Source of the DNA: Megalonaias nervosa
Lineage: Eukaryota; Mollusca; Bivalvia; Unionida; Unionidae
NCBI GenBank assembly: GCA_016617855.1
Contig: JAECUM010009842.1
Location: forward strand, 1-64,000
Direction: 5' to 3'
Length of the DNA: 64,000 nucleotides
Shown here piece after piece: positions 1 through 12,707 of the stretch. Each line of letters begins with the position of its first letter. Position 1 is the first letter of the stretch. Position numbers and translations under genes: made by a program. The notes below the pieces were generated by a model that was given only the letters and a program-made list of their open reading frames with translations, did not search any database and was not told where the DNA came from.

Positions 1-290
1 GCTTTAACAATTTTTCAGTCATATGGCTACGATGTCTGCAGTGTGGCAGTTTATAGTGATGTCTAGCACTGGGGCATCATGCCGCAGACATAAAGCATGA
101 TGTCCCACCCAGTCACATTATCCTGACACCAGGCTGACCAGTCCTAACACTAACCTCTTAATGCTGAGCGCCAAGCGAGGCAGCTGTTAGTACCATTTTT
201 TTGAAAGCCTTTGGTATGACTCGGCCGGGGTTCGAACCCGCGACCTCCCGCATCCGAGGCGGACGCTCTACCACTAGGCCACCGGAGCGG
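1..290 (-). mobile_element. tRNA-derived SINE (family A), copy 1, tail cut by window edge
   Basis: Read on the minus strand, a tRNA-like head with an A-box-like segment (GGCCTAGTGG) and a perfect B box (GGTTCGAACCC) is followed by a body of about 230 bp that recurs at seven other places in the window. It is the best-preserved head of the family. The T-rich or GT-rich tail lies beyond the left edge. The head is not a working tRNA gene: it runs straight into the SINE body and no full cloverleaf closes. Confidence 0.85.
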
Positions 291-1096
291 TGATCAAAAC
301 TTGCTTTGAAATCATAAATATTCACTGCACAAAAAAATGTGAAACTGACCCTACACAGACTACAAGATGGAAATGACAAACTGTATATCTTGTGAGATAA
401 AGGAAAGATAGACAAAAGGAATTATAGGCAGTTATGTAATTAGAGATATATGAACCAGAAATAATGGTACTGATATATGCACTGTTGCAAGATCACCGAG
501 TATAAAACTTTCAAAGCAAAAAGCATTATGAACTGAACATAACCTATTTCAATTTTTTGGACTTGCCTGTGGGAAACTACCATGTCAACTTCAGCTTGCA
601 CAAGCCGAATTTGAGCTTGTCTTTGGCACTGGATGTACATATGAAATTAGGTACATAGGTATGTATTTACATGATTTAATGGTATTTCTCCGCAATCCTG
701 GCTATATAGTGCCAACAAAAATTATGTTCTAAAAAGGAAAAAGAACTGAAAAAAAATGATAAACCCTTTCAAATAAACATAAGCATGTAGTCATACAAGA
801 TAATGATTAAAGTAATCAGTCATACATTAAAATGTTTCAAAAGGTATTAATAAATGATAAAGTGAAAAAAGAGAGATAAATAAAATCTTAGGCAAAAATT
901 GGTCATAAAAACTGCATTCTTTTCAAAAGTCCAAGATTTCTCTCAAGGCACTTTGTCCTAAAGCTTCTTAATCAAATTCATGTTAAAAACAGTCACACAG
1001 GGTCGAAGTTAATAAACTCCGAAGAAAATATGTACCACTGACACTGGACACTGGCATGGTATACACTTCTAAAAATGATGTATAAGCATGAGGGAT

Positions 1097-1333
1097 GTTA
1101 CAGTGAGGCTATGTCATAATAAAAATGTCACAATAACTATGTTACAATAAGCCTGTCATAATAAGGATGTTACAATAAGGCTATGTCACAATAAGTAAGT
1201 TACAATAGGGCTGTATCATAAAAGGATGTTACAATAAGGCTGTGTCATAATAAGTATGTTACAATAAGACTGTCATAAAAGGATGTTACAATAAGGCTGT
1301 CATAATAAGTACGTTACAATAAGGCTGTGTCAT
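1097..1333. repeat. Tandem array, about 30-bp units
   Basis: About nine imperfect units of 27-30 bp, each starting GTTACAATAAGGCTGTGTC and ending in ATAATAAG plus a variable triplet. The array abuts a GT microsatellite that forms the tail of the next SINE. No coding content. It lies in an NFX1 intron. Confidence 0.85.
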
Positions 1334-1660
1334 GTGTGTGTGTGTGTGTGTGTGTTTTAGATTTTTAATGTAGCTTTAACAAAATTTCAGTCATATCACT
1401 ATGATGTCTGCAGTGTGACAGTTTATAGTGATGTCTAGCACTGGGGCATGATGCTGCAGACATGAAGCATGATGTCCCACTCAGTCACATTATCCTGACA
1501 CCAGGCCAACCAGTCCTAACACTAACCTCTTAATGCTGAGCGCCTAGCGAGGCAGCTGTTAGTACCATTGTTATAAGTCCTTGGTATGACTCAGCCGGGG
1601 TTCAAACCCGAGACCTCCCGCATCCAAGGTGGACGCTCTAACCACTAGGCCAAGGAGTGG
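1333..1660 (-). mobile_element. SINE family A, copy 2, with GT-repeat tail
   Basis: Full-length copy: head at the right end (about 1,590-1,660), body in the middle, then a short T-rich segment and a (GT)n run at 1,333-1,354. It carries several substitutions against copy 1, including a damaged CCGGAGCGG head end. Confidence 0.85.
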
Positions 1661-1918
1661 TCGAGCTGGATTTGAGAGGTAGTGTAGTTTATTTCCTAAC
1701 ATTAATATGTTCGAGTAATGTATTCACTGGAGAAACCAAATGTCCACTTATCATTACAAACTTCAGGTCTATATAACTTCTAAAATTCATAATGTAAAAT
1801 TCACAAAGGTTTCAACCATTTGCCTTATGTGTCATTAAAGCCAACAACATCTTTATCAAGTTACAGTATATTTCTATAAACAAGGTAGTGAATAGCAGAT
1901 GGTCTTAGAAGAACATAC

Positions 1919-2027
1919 TTGCTATCAAACAAGGAGGACAGTTTCCTCTGTGGCAGCATTCATCACACTTATGCAGACCACACTTCAACCTTCGGCCACA
2001 GATTTGATCACAAATGTGTTCCACATT
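1919..2027 (-). CDS. NFX1: NFX1 exon (NF-X1 zinc finger), last one in the window
   Basis: Acceptor TTTTAG precedes 2,027 and donor GTATGT follows 1,919. The exon starts in phase 0 and leaves one base. It encodes 36 residues with the NF-X1 core [18 protein letters not shown], preceded by a C-x3-C-G motif. It follows the exon at 4,605-4,687 in the chain and matches, from my memory of the vertebrate protein, the finger just after the CCV junction. The next exon, the remaining fingers and the R3H region are outside the window to the left. Confidence 0.85.
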
Positions 2028-2572
2028 CTAAAATTTAAAAAAGAAAAAATATTTACAATAAAAAAGACCTAACTATTAATAAAGCAAGAAAAACTTTGTC
2101 TGCAGCAATCCCAGCACCAGACATCATATAGAGTAAAATGATCCAAGGGGCCTGCTAGCATGTCATAGAATAAATTGTCTTGGCTTGATAATCATTCATC
2201 CAATGAAGGAAGAAAATCAATCTTGGAAATAAATGCAAATGAAACACAAATAGGTGGACCATATGTATATATACACATACTTCAACAAAATCATGTTCTT
2301 ACATCTAGCTCTCTCTTTAGACAATATCTGAATTCATTTTGTTATGACCATTCATGCATTTCAACATAAAACTGAAAACAATTTGAGACAATATGGCCAG
2401 TTTGTAAAATGTATGGAAAAATAGGGAGTCTGACATAAAAAATGTAGAAAAGAATAGGGAAAGCTAGGACAACTGGAAAGACTATATAGTTGCAAAGGCT
2501 GGTAACTTCAAATAATCATTTTATGCTGCAAAGTGAGGACACCCTACATAATTACAGATGCTCACACATGTG

Positions 2573-2872
2573 ATGTGTGTGTGATTTGGAATTTTAACGT
2601 AGCTTTAATAATTTTTCAGTCATATCACTATGATGTCTGCAGTGTGACAGTTTATAGTGATGTCTAGCACTGGGGCATCATGCCGCAGACATGTAGCATG
2701 ATGTCCCACTCAGTCGCATTATCCCGACACCAGGCCGACCAGTCCTAACACTAACCTCTTAATGCTGAGCGCCTAGCGAGGCAGCTGTAAGTACCATTTT
2801 TATAAGTCTTTGGTATGACTTGGCCGGGGTTCAAACACATGACCTCCTGCATCCGAGGTGGATGCTCTAACA
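2573..2872 (-). mobile_element. SINE family A, copy 3, head damaged
   Basis: The body is well conserved, but the head end diverges after about 2,866, and the B box carries changes (GGTTCAAACAC on the plus strand). Tail at 2,573-2,600 is GT-rich. Intronic in NFX1. Confidence 0.8.
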
Positions 2873-3149
2873 GCCATACCACACCCACACGTGATTCAAT
2901 CACTGATGTGCCAAAAATCATTGTATACAATGCTTCTGAACAGAATGGAAAATACTCCTTTTGTATTATTTTGATATTACTGATTTTTATATTAGATGTT
3001 CCACAGTTAATGACCAATTTAAAAGTAAAATATACCTAGATGTGTTTCTTACATATTAATGTAGAGCTGCTGGAGAGACTGATATTGGGCAGTTTTGGTA
3101 CTGCCAATGCTGAAATAAGAATCAGGCAAGTAAGCAAGTTCTGAATGTT

Positions 3150-3180
3150 GTGCGTGTGTGTGTGTGTGTGTATGTGTGTT
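3150..3180. repeat. GT microsatellite
   Basis: Imperfect (GT)n run with a TATG interruption, in the NFX1 intron between the exons at 1,919 and 4,605. The rest of 2,873-4,604 shows no exon, no recognisable transposon gene and no further repeat that I can define. Confidence 0.8.
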
Positions 3181-4604
3181 TGCATGTGGTTTAAAGGCAT
3201 GTCAACACAAGACTGGCTATATAATGCCAATTAAAAGTTACTTTTACAACTGCCAGAATAAAAAAGTGCATAAAACTCTGTGACAATAAACCCTACCAAG
3301 CATAAATAAAAGATAGGTAAAGAGGATAACATTGTTTAAAAGCTATACAACATAAACAAAACATTTAAAAAGTATCAAATCTTTACGACATCATGTCAAA
3401 ATCTGTTACATAAACTGCATGCTTATAAAAAGTCCATAATTTACTCAGGTGGTTCATCATCATAAAGCTTATCTGACAAGTTCATCTTTACATAAGAAAT
3501 AAAATTCTGTTACAGAAGGTGGAAGAGGATACACTCTACAAGAATGTGTTCCACTGTCAGCGAACAAAGTAAGGTACATAGCACCATGACCAATACTGTG
3601 TATAACATAACCTAATTGCAACGAGAGTCAAGTTACTAGTAAATAATGCTTCCCAAATACTTACATTAACAGCACAAAATAACTGCCACTACTGCCTAAT
3701 CCTGCCTTCCGTGCAAGATGGAAAAACATCTTACCAACTATAATTATCATAAAGATGAAAGAAAGTAACTCTTAGAGATTAAATCCGACTGGATCTTGCA
3801 AGTCGCCACCCGTGTCATGGATGTTTACACAGTTAAATTTGAGCAAAACCTACAACAGGATGCTAACATTTGCAGGGAAGAATGGGAAGTATTGATACTA
3901 AAAATATCAGGAAAGTATCCTCACAGAAACATAAAATTTACTAAATATTTAATTTCTCTATTGAATATATTAACCAATCACTTTAACATTGGGAATAAAT
4001 AAGAGGAGGAGGAAGCGTATGAACATCCAACCTCTACCCACATCACGTTACAGGAATATGATGACTTCCCTACTGATAGGATGAACTTCTAATGTTTAGG
4101 AAGTATCACCAAATATTGTGTTTATACTTGTGTGAAGGCGATCTGTGTGTGACACCACACCTATCCTACTGTCTTATGTGCATAAGTTTCCTGGGTGAAT
4201 AATGCAAAACCTGTGAGGCCATGCCCTGAACCAAGGTTGTGATATTGTGCATATTTCTTAAGCTAAGATCTTCATCAGTTGGACCTGATACTGCAAGAGT
4301 ACGATGATATAATAACCCACTTTAGCCAACAGGCCAGCACTTGTCAGGTTATGTCTTGCTTTCAGCAGAATGAACCTCTGGCAGATGCCACAGACACTTT
4401 CCATGTGCCTCAGATAGCATCTGAGACTACAAGCCTGCTTCACCTGTCTTGATGGGTTGATCCAGGAGAAGGGTAAATAGTTGCATCAATAGTACGACAG
4501 CTCTCAAAACAAAACCTCATATAGTACAGATTCATGGACAATGAATGCAGCTGACTCTGCATGGTTGTAGGAATTCCATTAGGTTAGATTCTGAGGGGAC
4601 TTAC

Positions 4605-4687
4605 CACACAGCATACTTGTCCACATTTATGACTCCCACAGTTCTTCTTCTTGTTGCATCTCTTATCACACAGAAATGGATTATTAG
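4605..4687 (-). CDS. NFX1: NFX1 exon (C-D-K-R-C-N-K-K block)
   Basis: Acceptor TTTCAG, donor GTAAGT. The exon supplies two bases of the first codon and ends in phase 0. It encodes CDKRCNKKKNCGSHKCGQVC followed by CV, the junction between two NF-X1 fingers that is one of the most conserved stretches of the family. Upstream exon is 5,939-6,070 and downstream exon is 1,919-2,027; both phases agree. Confidence 0.9.
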
Positions 4688-5938
4688 CTGAAATATACCA
4701 GTTAAGATAAATAGTCAAGGAGCAGTCTATCTTACTGGTCCTGAATATTCAACATTGTCAGACATTATTACAGTATCTATTTAGAATATATTCAATATCA
4801 CAGCTGAATATATATTATTATGATAATGAATAGATGCTGAACTTCGTAATTAATAAAATGACTCCTGCAGACATAACAAAAACAAATTCCATGACTTTTT
4901 CAAAACTTTTCCAGGGCCATTTCACAAAATAAAAGGGCCACAATACCTTGAACTGTCAAGCAAATAAATATTGCTTATTGATTGTAATTGTGCTGTGTTC
5001 AAAATTAGTTTTTTCAATGCTCAGTGCTCACTGAAATGAACAGTTATCTGAACTCCACTGTCTGAAATTCCACGACTTTTCCCAGGCCCTTTAAATTCAT
5101 TTACTAAATTCCAAAATTTTTTCAGGACCTGCAGGAACCCTGTAATAAGCTTTATTTGTATCATCACATAATTCATGTAATTTATATTACTCATGTGTTT
5201 CCTATAGTAGGTTTACAAATGATAAAAAAAAATAAAAAAATAGTTTCTGATATAGATTTCACAAGTCCATCCCTCTAATTTAAAGAATTCAGTTTTTATA
5301 ATTCTCCATGGCAATTGGCTTGTACCTGCTTTTGTATATGCTACAGCCAAATTGACAACCAATATTACAATACAGTAGTGGGGAAGACGACACACTCAAA
5401 AAGATTATAGTACCTCTTGCATGTGCCAATTATGCAAAGTGATATATGGTCAGTAAATCTGTGCTAAAAGTGTTTACATAATTACTGAAAGATCTGAACA
5501 ACAAGAGTACCTTAAATGGCACATTTTACAACTGCCCCATGTTTAACTGACCTCAGTGAAGGTTACTAAAAATTGTGTGCAGAAACCACTTTTCTTCTAT
5601 CAGTCACAATAATCCTGACCTTTGACTTTCTGACCCTAAAATCAAGAATTTTCTTCCTTCTGTGCGTTTCTTCTTGTGTGTAATCTGGTTTTCTTATGGA
5701 ACACTAGCTGGATTCATAAGCAACCATTGACTATATGCTTTCACCTCATGACACTGTTAGGAAATAAATATCATAACAGTTTTACCCAACTATAGCCACG
5801 TCAATGGAAACTAGCAAAACTTCTTGCGAATAAAGCATCTTACATATCAAATACTAAATGCTCTGGTAAGCCTGACTGCTCCTTGTTCATAATTTAATAC
5901 CTTTTTTCGGATACCACATGTGTAGTATTAATGATTAC
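4688..5938 (-). other. NFX1 intron, no recognised content
   Basis: AT-rich intron sequence of 1.25 kb. I see no further exon, no tandem array and no terminal inverted repeats. Confidence 0.6.
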
Positions 5939-6070
5939 CTGTAAACTTGGAGACTTCAAAACAGTCAAAGACCTTTTCCACAGCACCACATCTGCACTTT
6001 AGTGTTGTCTGCCCCTGACAGTCCCCACAGGGCCCCACATGACATGGGTAACTGCACTTATGTTTACTGC
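5939..6070 (-). CDS. NFX1: NFX1 exon (NF-X1 zinc finger)
   Basis: Acceptor TATTGCAG, donor GTAATC. The exon gives two bases of the first codon and leaves one at the end. Encoded residues include HKCSYPCHVGPCGDC, a typical NF-X1 finger, followed by LKCRCGAVEKVFDC, the linker with a C-x-C pair. It joins in frame to the 7,158-7,366 exon upstream and the 4,605-4,687 exon downstream. Confidence 0.9.
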
Positions 6071-6603
6071 CTGCAATAAAATGCTTACAGTATATTGTTT
6101 AACTAGAAATATGATCATGAAACATGCATGCGAGGCCACAGTGACCTAAAATCAAAATATGAATGAACCTACACATGGACACATCCACATTCATGGCAAG
6201 GCACAAACATTCTTTATCTTTTATCTTATAGTTTAGAAGGGTTCGTCTTCCAGGAGATTTTGTACAATTCTTTTTTCTTTACATATTTTTAACTCAACTT
6301 TTAATTAGCAGAAACAAACAGTATTGTAATGGTGTGCATACATACATACATACATGCATCTGCAAATATGAAAAAAAAACTTTTATTCTGAATCTAAGCT
6401 AAACAGCAAAACATGTACTTGATAGGTTACTTTACAGGATTCTTTCCTAATGTATGAGAAAAGACAGAAAGGTGTTTGTCAGTATTGCAGGAGAAATAGT
6501 AATAATACTCATGATGTCCTCATGGCAGAGTTCCATTTCAAGTTTCATTTTTGATAAACATTTGGAAAAAGTTTAATAATGATAAAAATGAAGTTCAAAA
6601 GGT

Positions 6604-6746
6604 GTAGCAACAAAAAACAGGGACCATACTGAATAGCATTGAAGCACCATGTTTTAGGGATCAACTTGATGCCAGTAGCAACAAAATGGACCATCCTGAA
6701 CAGAACTGTGGCACCATGTTTTAGGGATCAACTTGATGCCAGTACC
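6604..6746. repeat. Two-copy direct repeat, about 73 bp
   Basis: The phrase ACCATGTTTTAGGGATCAAC with flanks occurs twice in tandem with small changes. No gene. The intron also has a short CATA run near 6,335-6,358. Confidence 0.7.
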
Positions 6747-7101
6747 AATATTATGCAGCATGGTAAAAGTGGCAATGGTAAGAAATGGTAGACATATTTA
6801 TTCAATTGTAATAGTTCATTTTAAAAATTGTATCCAAATTGACTGCTCAGTAATTATTTATTGAATCTACAGGATTTACTTTTCCTTAAGTTTTCAAAAA
6901 CATTTCTATATTTAATGGACTATACTTATCATACGTTCATATAAACTAAATTATGCAGTAAACATTTAGACAAATTAAAAACTATACAAACTGTAAATGA
7001 AAAATTTAACGATCCATCTAGAAAGGCACTCAGGCCTATGGTGGATGAATAGGTCTACATTCAAGATATTTAACTTGATTTTAAAATAGCTTGTCTAATA
7101 G

Positions 7102-7103
<2 letters not shown>

Positions 7104-7148
<45 letters not shown>
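7104..7148. repeat. GT microsatellite beside an exon
   Basis: About 22 GT units end nine bases from the donor side of the NFX1 exon at 7,158-7,366 (downstream of it in the transcript). On the transcript strand this is a (CA)n run right after the 5' splice site, a context that is known to be able to influence splicing. Confidence 0.85.
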
Positions 7149-7157
7149 CATGATTAC

Positions 7158-7366
7158 CTTCAGGGCCACAGGCAAGTGTCTTGTTACACATGTTGGTACA
7201 GGTGGGGATAGGGTCCAGACAGGATGTCCTGGGCATGTGGTTGAGCTCCTCCAGGAGACTATTGCCACATGGACAGTGGGTGACCAGAGCTGGTAGTAAT
7301 GGACACTGGTTACACTCACCATCATGGCATACTGCTTCACAACGGTGATTACCACATCCTAGAGGC
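7158..7366 (-). CDS. NFX1: NFX1 exon (NF-X1 finger plus C-L-D-P-I-P-T-C block)
   Basis: Acceptor TTATTCAAG, donor GTAATC. Phase fixes the acceptor: using the nearer CTCTAG would break the frame with the 11,583-11,673 exon, while AAG keeps it. The exon encodes CGNHRCEAVCHDGECNQC (NF-X1 finger), THCPCGNSLLEEL and CLDPIPTC, all in the order of the vertebrate protein as I remember it. Confidence 0.9.
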
Positions 7367-8029
7367 CTTGAATAAAATGGACACTTAGTTATAAAATAAA
7401 TGTCAGTGAGGTAGTGCTGATGTAATACAAGTGTATAAGTGTAAATACAAATTTCAGAATATGGGAGACAACTCTAAAAGTACTAATATGACAAAGCTGA
7501 ATATTATATCCGTAAATTAGACACAAACTCTTGTCATGATACAAATGGACACAAAGTTTTGGAGATATTAACCAGACAAAAGTGTCAAAGACAGACATCA
7601 TTTGTAATAACAAGAGGTCCAAGTGTACCTATGACTGACATGCTTAACAGCCAACAACCAGCAGCTGTTCAAAAAATCTGGGTCAGTAAGATGCTTTCTC
7701 AAGAAATTTCTCCTTCCATATTTACCAAATTACCTATTTTTGGATAATATTTAACAGAGTGCAAGCACTGCACAATTTCATATTCTGTCTCATGGTAGTT
7801 GAGCCAAATAACACAATACATGTATGAACAATTGACTCGTAAATGTGCTCTACATTAAAAAATAGCTCATTCGTGACTGATCATAATATTATGAAATTAG
7901 GATTAAAAACATTAACGAAATTTCTAAAACTAAATTGGAAAATAAGTATGAATCATTATAAAGTTAAGAATTATTATAATGTAATATATTTTCACAATTT
8001 GCATACTGGATGTAGACTGGACATCATCT

Positions 8030-9080
8030 TCATTTAAGACTAATGAGATATAAGAAGAAGTCTTTTAGCTGAAATGACTATTAATTCAGGAGGAAAAGCA
8101 ATAACAAGATTTTAACGATGGATACAATGGCATCTATATTAGATGTCAGATTAACAAGACAGACCAACTAGACATCAAAAGAAGTCTTTTGGTGAAAACC
8201 CTATATCAATATGGCCATCCATAAACAAATTTGAAAATGACCATTGTGGCAATGGCAATATTCCACTTTAAATCGCTGATGAGGAGAAGCAATAACAAAT
8301 TTGTGCTAAGGGATGGATGCAAAACAGACTTCAAAATGATGGACAAAAAGATTAATGCTCTAGTGGCCAAAAAGAATTTCCAGGAATCCAAGATAAAACT
8401 AGATTTTCATTTGTGACTGATCAGTCATTAAACCACTTTGATATCAAGATTTTCAAAATTGCCAACATGGAAACCATATTCGATGTCTTATCAGTATAAT
8501 TTTCATTTAGGACCAACTAGGCATTGTAAGAATTATGGTGCTAACCCCATTTCAAAATGACCATCCATACAGGAGGCATAACAGTAAGATTTTCAAGACG
8601 GACATCTTGTTGGAATCTATATTGGATGTCAAACTGGCATCATTTTCTTTTATATCTAACTAGACATGACAAGAAATCTAATGAAAACCCCGAGTTAAAT
8701 GTCTTTCCGTTGAGAAGGTGTAACAATAACAAAGTATTCAAGATGGCAGCCATGACAGTCATTATTTTCATTTTGGCATCAACAAGGCATCGCAAAAGCA
8801 TTTAGTGAAAACCCCATGTTCATCTGATCCTCCATCAAGGACACTGACATAACAAGATTTTTAAGATTGCCACCATGGATGACCATATTTGATATCCAAT
8901 TGGACCCACTTCATTTAGGACAAACTAGACATCATAATAAATGTTCTGGTGAAAAACCTACATCAATATGACTTTCCATTCAGGAGGAGTAGCAAAAAAA
9001 CCCCAAGATTTCAAGATGGCTGATGTGGTGGCCATATTGGCATCATTTTCATTAGGGCCACCAGGACTTCATAGAGAGTC
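8030..9080. repeat. Diverged tandem-like repeat field, about 120-160 bp period
   Basis: Phrases such as AGGACCAACTAGACATC, GTGAAAACCC, CAATATGACCATCCAT and CAAGATTTTCAAGATGG recur in the same order several times with strong divergence. Open frames here are accidental. The phrases resemble those of the field at 10,290-11,230 and at 37,600-38,290, so all three may be one old family. Confidence 0.6.
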
Positions 9081-10289
9081 TTTCCATGGACCAGTAATGC
9101 TTCACTATTTACCAAATTTTCTAAGCTTGTACACAGTATACAACAACCAAAACTCAACTCAATCCAGCCACCCAACCCCTGAATCAGGATGTTAGGCTGT
9201 TTAAGTGGTTTGGTCTGAGTGAAAGCCTTCAACTTCAACTTATAAGATCACACAGTGTATGGTTATCCATAAATAGAAAGGGGCAAAACCCAAACCAAGC
9301 CTGTACCTTATGCAAACAAACTTGCGGTTATTAATTTATTTTAAACAAAAAGAAATAAAAGCTTGGATTAATATCTATGAAATAGAAATATGGGTGCTTT
9401 AGTTTTTATTGCTTCATGCACCAGCAATTAGTCACACACAACAGCACCAGAAGGAGAATTCGCTTATCTCTTAGATGTCATTTACTTTGACAGCAACTAC
9501 GCTTGATGAAAAAGGTTTCTAGGCTCCCTCACTTGCTAAGCTGCAGCAGCAATCCAATACTATGTGTCAGTAATTTGATAACTGTGGGGACTCCAGCCCC
9601 AAATGTATGCTGTATATTTTAACAGACTAGGAAGGCAGAAATATACAGTATATATATATACCATTATGAAACCTGAATCCATCAAAGACAAAAGCCAACT
9701 CTTCTTCTGGTGCTGTATTGCTGTTGTCAATCACTGATCAAAGTCAGCAAGAATATGGGGCTATAACTGCATTAAAAGAATCGATTTACTTTTGACAAAC
9801 TGTGATGTTTAGATGGTTAACATTTGTGACTTAGAACACATTTTACAGTTTGCTGGTACAAGAATACCAAATTCTCATTTTTTCTGGTATATGGACAAAT
9901 TTTAGAAGTAAAAACCAGCATATATCTGAGTAATGGAACCTCAGAATGTGTGTATAAAAAATATGACAAGCGAGGATAACTGGCAGGTCACTGTTCTGTT
10001 CCCCTACCAGGTATCAGTGTACATTCTAACATGTAGCGAAAGCTACGTCAGGAGTGAACTTTATTCCTCAAATATTAATCTCTCTATTGCTGCCCTTCAA
10101 TAACTTGAGGATCTCATTTATAAAGTTTAATTCTTACTTGTTAATAATGAATCTGACCTGTGATCTGCAAGTTACATTGAACACCTAAGCTCCACCCAAA
10201 GCTAATATGATTGGTAGGTAGCTAAAACTATTTTTGGCATTTTTATTATCCCAAAGAGCTAAAGAGTTACTGGAAATCTGAACAATTTG

Positions 10290-11230
10290 AGTCAGATCTG
10301 GTCAAATTCTGCTGAGTTCTGTTTTAGAAGATGCCATTTTAAGGCATTTTCTACTTTTTATAATAGTGGCCACATTTGGCCACAAATTGAAATCTTTTTA
10401 TAAAAGTGAAAGCCATTCATGCCAGGATGCTTTCTATCAAAACTGGTCAAACCATGTTAATTGGTTTTTGAAAGTTACTTTAAAGAATTTTCTATTTTTA
10501 ATAACAGCATCCATATTAGATGGCATACTGGTATCATTAATTTTTAACTCTGTGAGAGTGTTTTCCATCTGTTTAGTGGTTTTTAAGAGAAAATCACTTA
10601 AAATAATTTTCTATTCTTAGTAATAGTAGCCAAATTAGAAGGCAGATTGGTATCATTCATTTTGAAAAAAATAATGAGTTTTCTATCTGTTGAAAGGTTT
10701 TTGAGAAGCTGATTAAGGGATCCTCTATTTTCAGTATGAGGAGGCATATCTGATGGCAAATCAGTTCCATTTGCACAAAACTTCATACCACAGCACTGTC
10801 CAATTTGGTCCAATTCTGTTCAGCAGCTTTTTGATAATGAGCATATCTGATAATGAATTAGTATCTTTTGTATAAAACTTGAAGGGCTCTATGCAAGGAT
10901 GCTTTCTTTTAAATATCACAAAATTCTGTTATGCAGTTTTTGAGAAGTTTTTTCAAGTTTTAGTAATGTGGTCATATTCAATATCATTTTGTATATAACT
11001 GAAAGCATTACTTGCCAGGATGTTTTACGTCAAATCCTGACAAATGCCAGATGCTGTCAAATCTTGACAAATGCCAGGATGCTGTCAAATCTCAACAAAT
11101 TCTGCTCCACAGGTTTTAAGACAATGTCAATTAAAGGACTTTTTAGTTTTAGAAATGGTGGCCATATGTGATGGTCAATCTGTATTAATTGTAAAAAAGT
11201 GAAAGCCCTTCATTCCAGGATGCTTTCTGA
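10290..11230. repeat. Diverged repeat field, related copies at 37.6-38.3 kb
   Basis: Recurring phrases (TTTTAGTAATAGTGGCCATAT-like, GGTATCATT, GAAAGCCATTCATGCCAGGA, CAAATTCTG) with a period of about 120-155 bp. No coding content. The rest of the intron 7,367-11,582 shows nothing else that I recognise. Confidence 0.6.
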
Positions 11231-11582
11231 TACATTTGGCTGAAATTTGAGGAAGAACCTGGGAAAGTCCCAAGAAGAATCACCAACCCATGGGAAGCTA
11301 CTGGCAAGCTTGTTCACATAACCATGAGGTCAAGTCAAGACTCAGACTCATGCAGACTGAGGTAGGATATGAGTGCTCTGTAAAGGCAAGACTACTGTCC
11401 CTTTATACACACACATGCATATTAAATGCTGAGAACCACTCCACAACAGTGAGTTTAAAATGTCTAGCAAAGAGTACTGTCCCTTTATCCATACATGTAT
11501 ATTTATATACTGTTTGTAAAACAGCTAAGCCCAAACTGCTGTGGAATCATCTCAAAGACACCAGAATAACTTGTCTGCTTAC

Positions 11583-11673
11583 CTGTCACATGTATCCCCA
11601 CAGCTGTATGATGAAAGGAATGACTCCGCTGATCCACAAAGAACCTCACGACTAGAGTGTGAACAGAAACACA
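11583..11673 (-). CDS. NFX1: NFX1 exon (C-F-C linker between fingers)
   Basis: Acceptor TATTTTCAG, donor GTAAGC. The exon gives two bases of its first codon and leaves two at the end. It encodes VCFCSHSSREVLCGSA and ends YSCGDTCDR. This corresponds to the short linker with a C-x-C pair and the start of the following finger. Both joins (to 18,046-18,185 and 7,158-7,366) keep the frame, which is good evidence because the exon is short and weak on its own. Confidence 0.85.
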
Positions 11674-11995
11674 CTGAAAATACACAATAATGCCACATCT
11701 GATGCTCACTGACAAATTTGAAGAGAAACACACTGATTATATACAAAAATGACATATCTGACACTCACTCTGACTTGAGTGTGAAGAGAAACACAATGAA
11801 AATATAAAATAATGAAAAGTCAAGCACTCACTCTGACTCAAGTGGGAAGAGAATACTGAAAATATACAATAATGACATGTCTGATACTCACTCTGTACAT
11901 TATTGTTTTATTTCAAGCTGCTTTTACTCATGTTTGGATGACAAAAAGATTTCTATCACACGTGCTGTGACTATGCAGTCAACAGCAGGTCCTTC

Positions 11996-12707
11996 AGATC
12001 TACATACTGACTACACTGACAATATGTAATAGATGCTGGCTTTCAGATTTACACACTGACTACACTGACAATATGTAATAGATGCTGGCTTTCAGATTTA
12101 CACACTGACTACATTGACAATATGTAATAGATACTGGCTTTCAGATCTACACAATGACTACACTGACAATATGCAATAGATGCTGGCTTTCAGATTTACA
12201 CACTGACTACACTATGTAATAGATGCTGGCTTTCAGATCTACATACTGACTACACTGACAATATGTAATAGATGCTGGCTTTCAGATTTACATACTGACT
12301 ACACTGACAATATGCAATAGATGCTGGCTTTCAGATTTACACACTGACTACACTGACAATATGTAATAGATGCTGGCTTTCAGATTTACACACTGACTAC
12401 ACTATGTAATAGATGCTGGCTTTCAGATCTACATACTGACTACACTGACAATATGCAATAGATGCTGGCTTTCAGATCTACATACTGACTACACTGACAA
12501 TATGTAATAGATGCTGGCTTTCAGATCTACAAAATGACTACACCGACAATATGCAATAGATGCTGGCTTTCAGATCTACATACTGACTACACTGACAATA
12601 TGCAATAGATGCTGGCTTTCAGATTTACACACTGACTACACCGACAATATGCAACAGATGCTGGCTTTCAGATCAACTTACTGACTACACAGACAATATG
12701 CAATAGG
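11996..12707. repeat. Satellite-like tandem array, 49-bp units
   Basis: About 15 head-to-tail units of 49 bp, reading AGATTTACACACTGACTACA, then CTGACAATATGTAATAGATG, then CTGGCTTTC. Two units lack eight bases (GACAATAT after CACT) and are shorter by the same amount, so they arose by copying within the array. The spacing has no unique spacers, so it is not a CRISPR. Intronic in NFX1. Confidence 0.95.

Noticed and set aside
208..290. Possible tRNA gene (minus strand) with perfect B box
   Set aside because: The same head is followed by the same 230-bp body at many places; it is a SINE head, and the acceptor stem does not close.
7095..7355. 86-residue minus-strand frame over the GT repeat
   Set aside because: It is the wrong frame of the NFX1 exon at 7,158-7,366; the correct frame shows the finger cysteines.
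11290..11655. 121-residue open frame on the plus strand
   Set aside because: It overlaps a real NFX1 exon on the other strand and a SINE fragment; no domain.
11996..12707. Regularly spaced repeats resembling a CRISPR array
   Set aside because: Units are head to tail without unique spacers, and the context is an animal intron.
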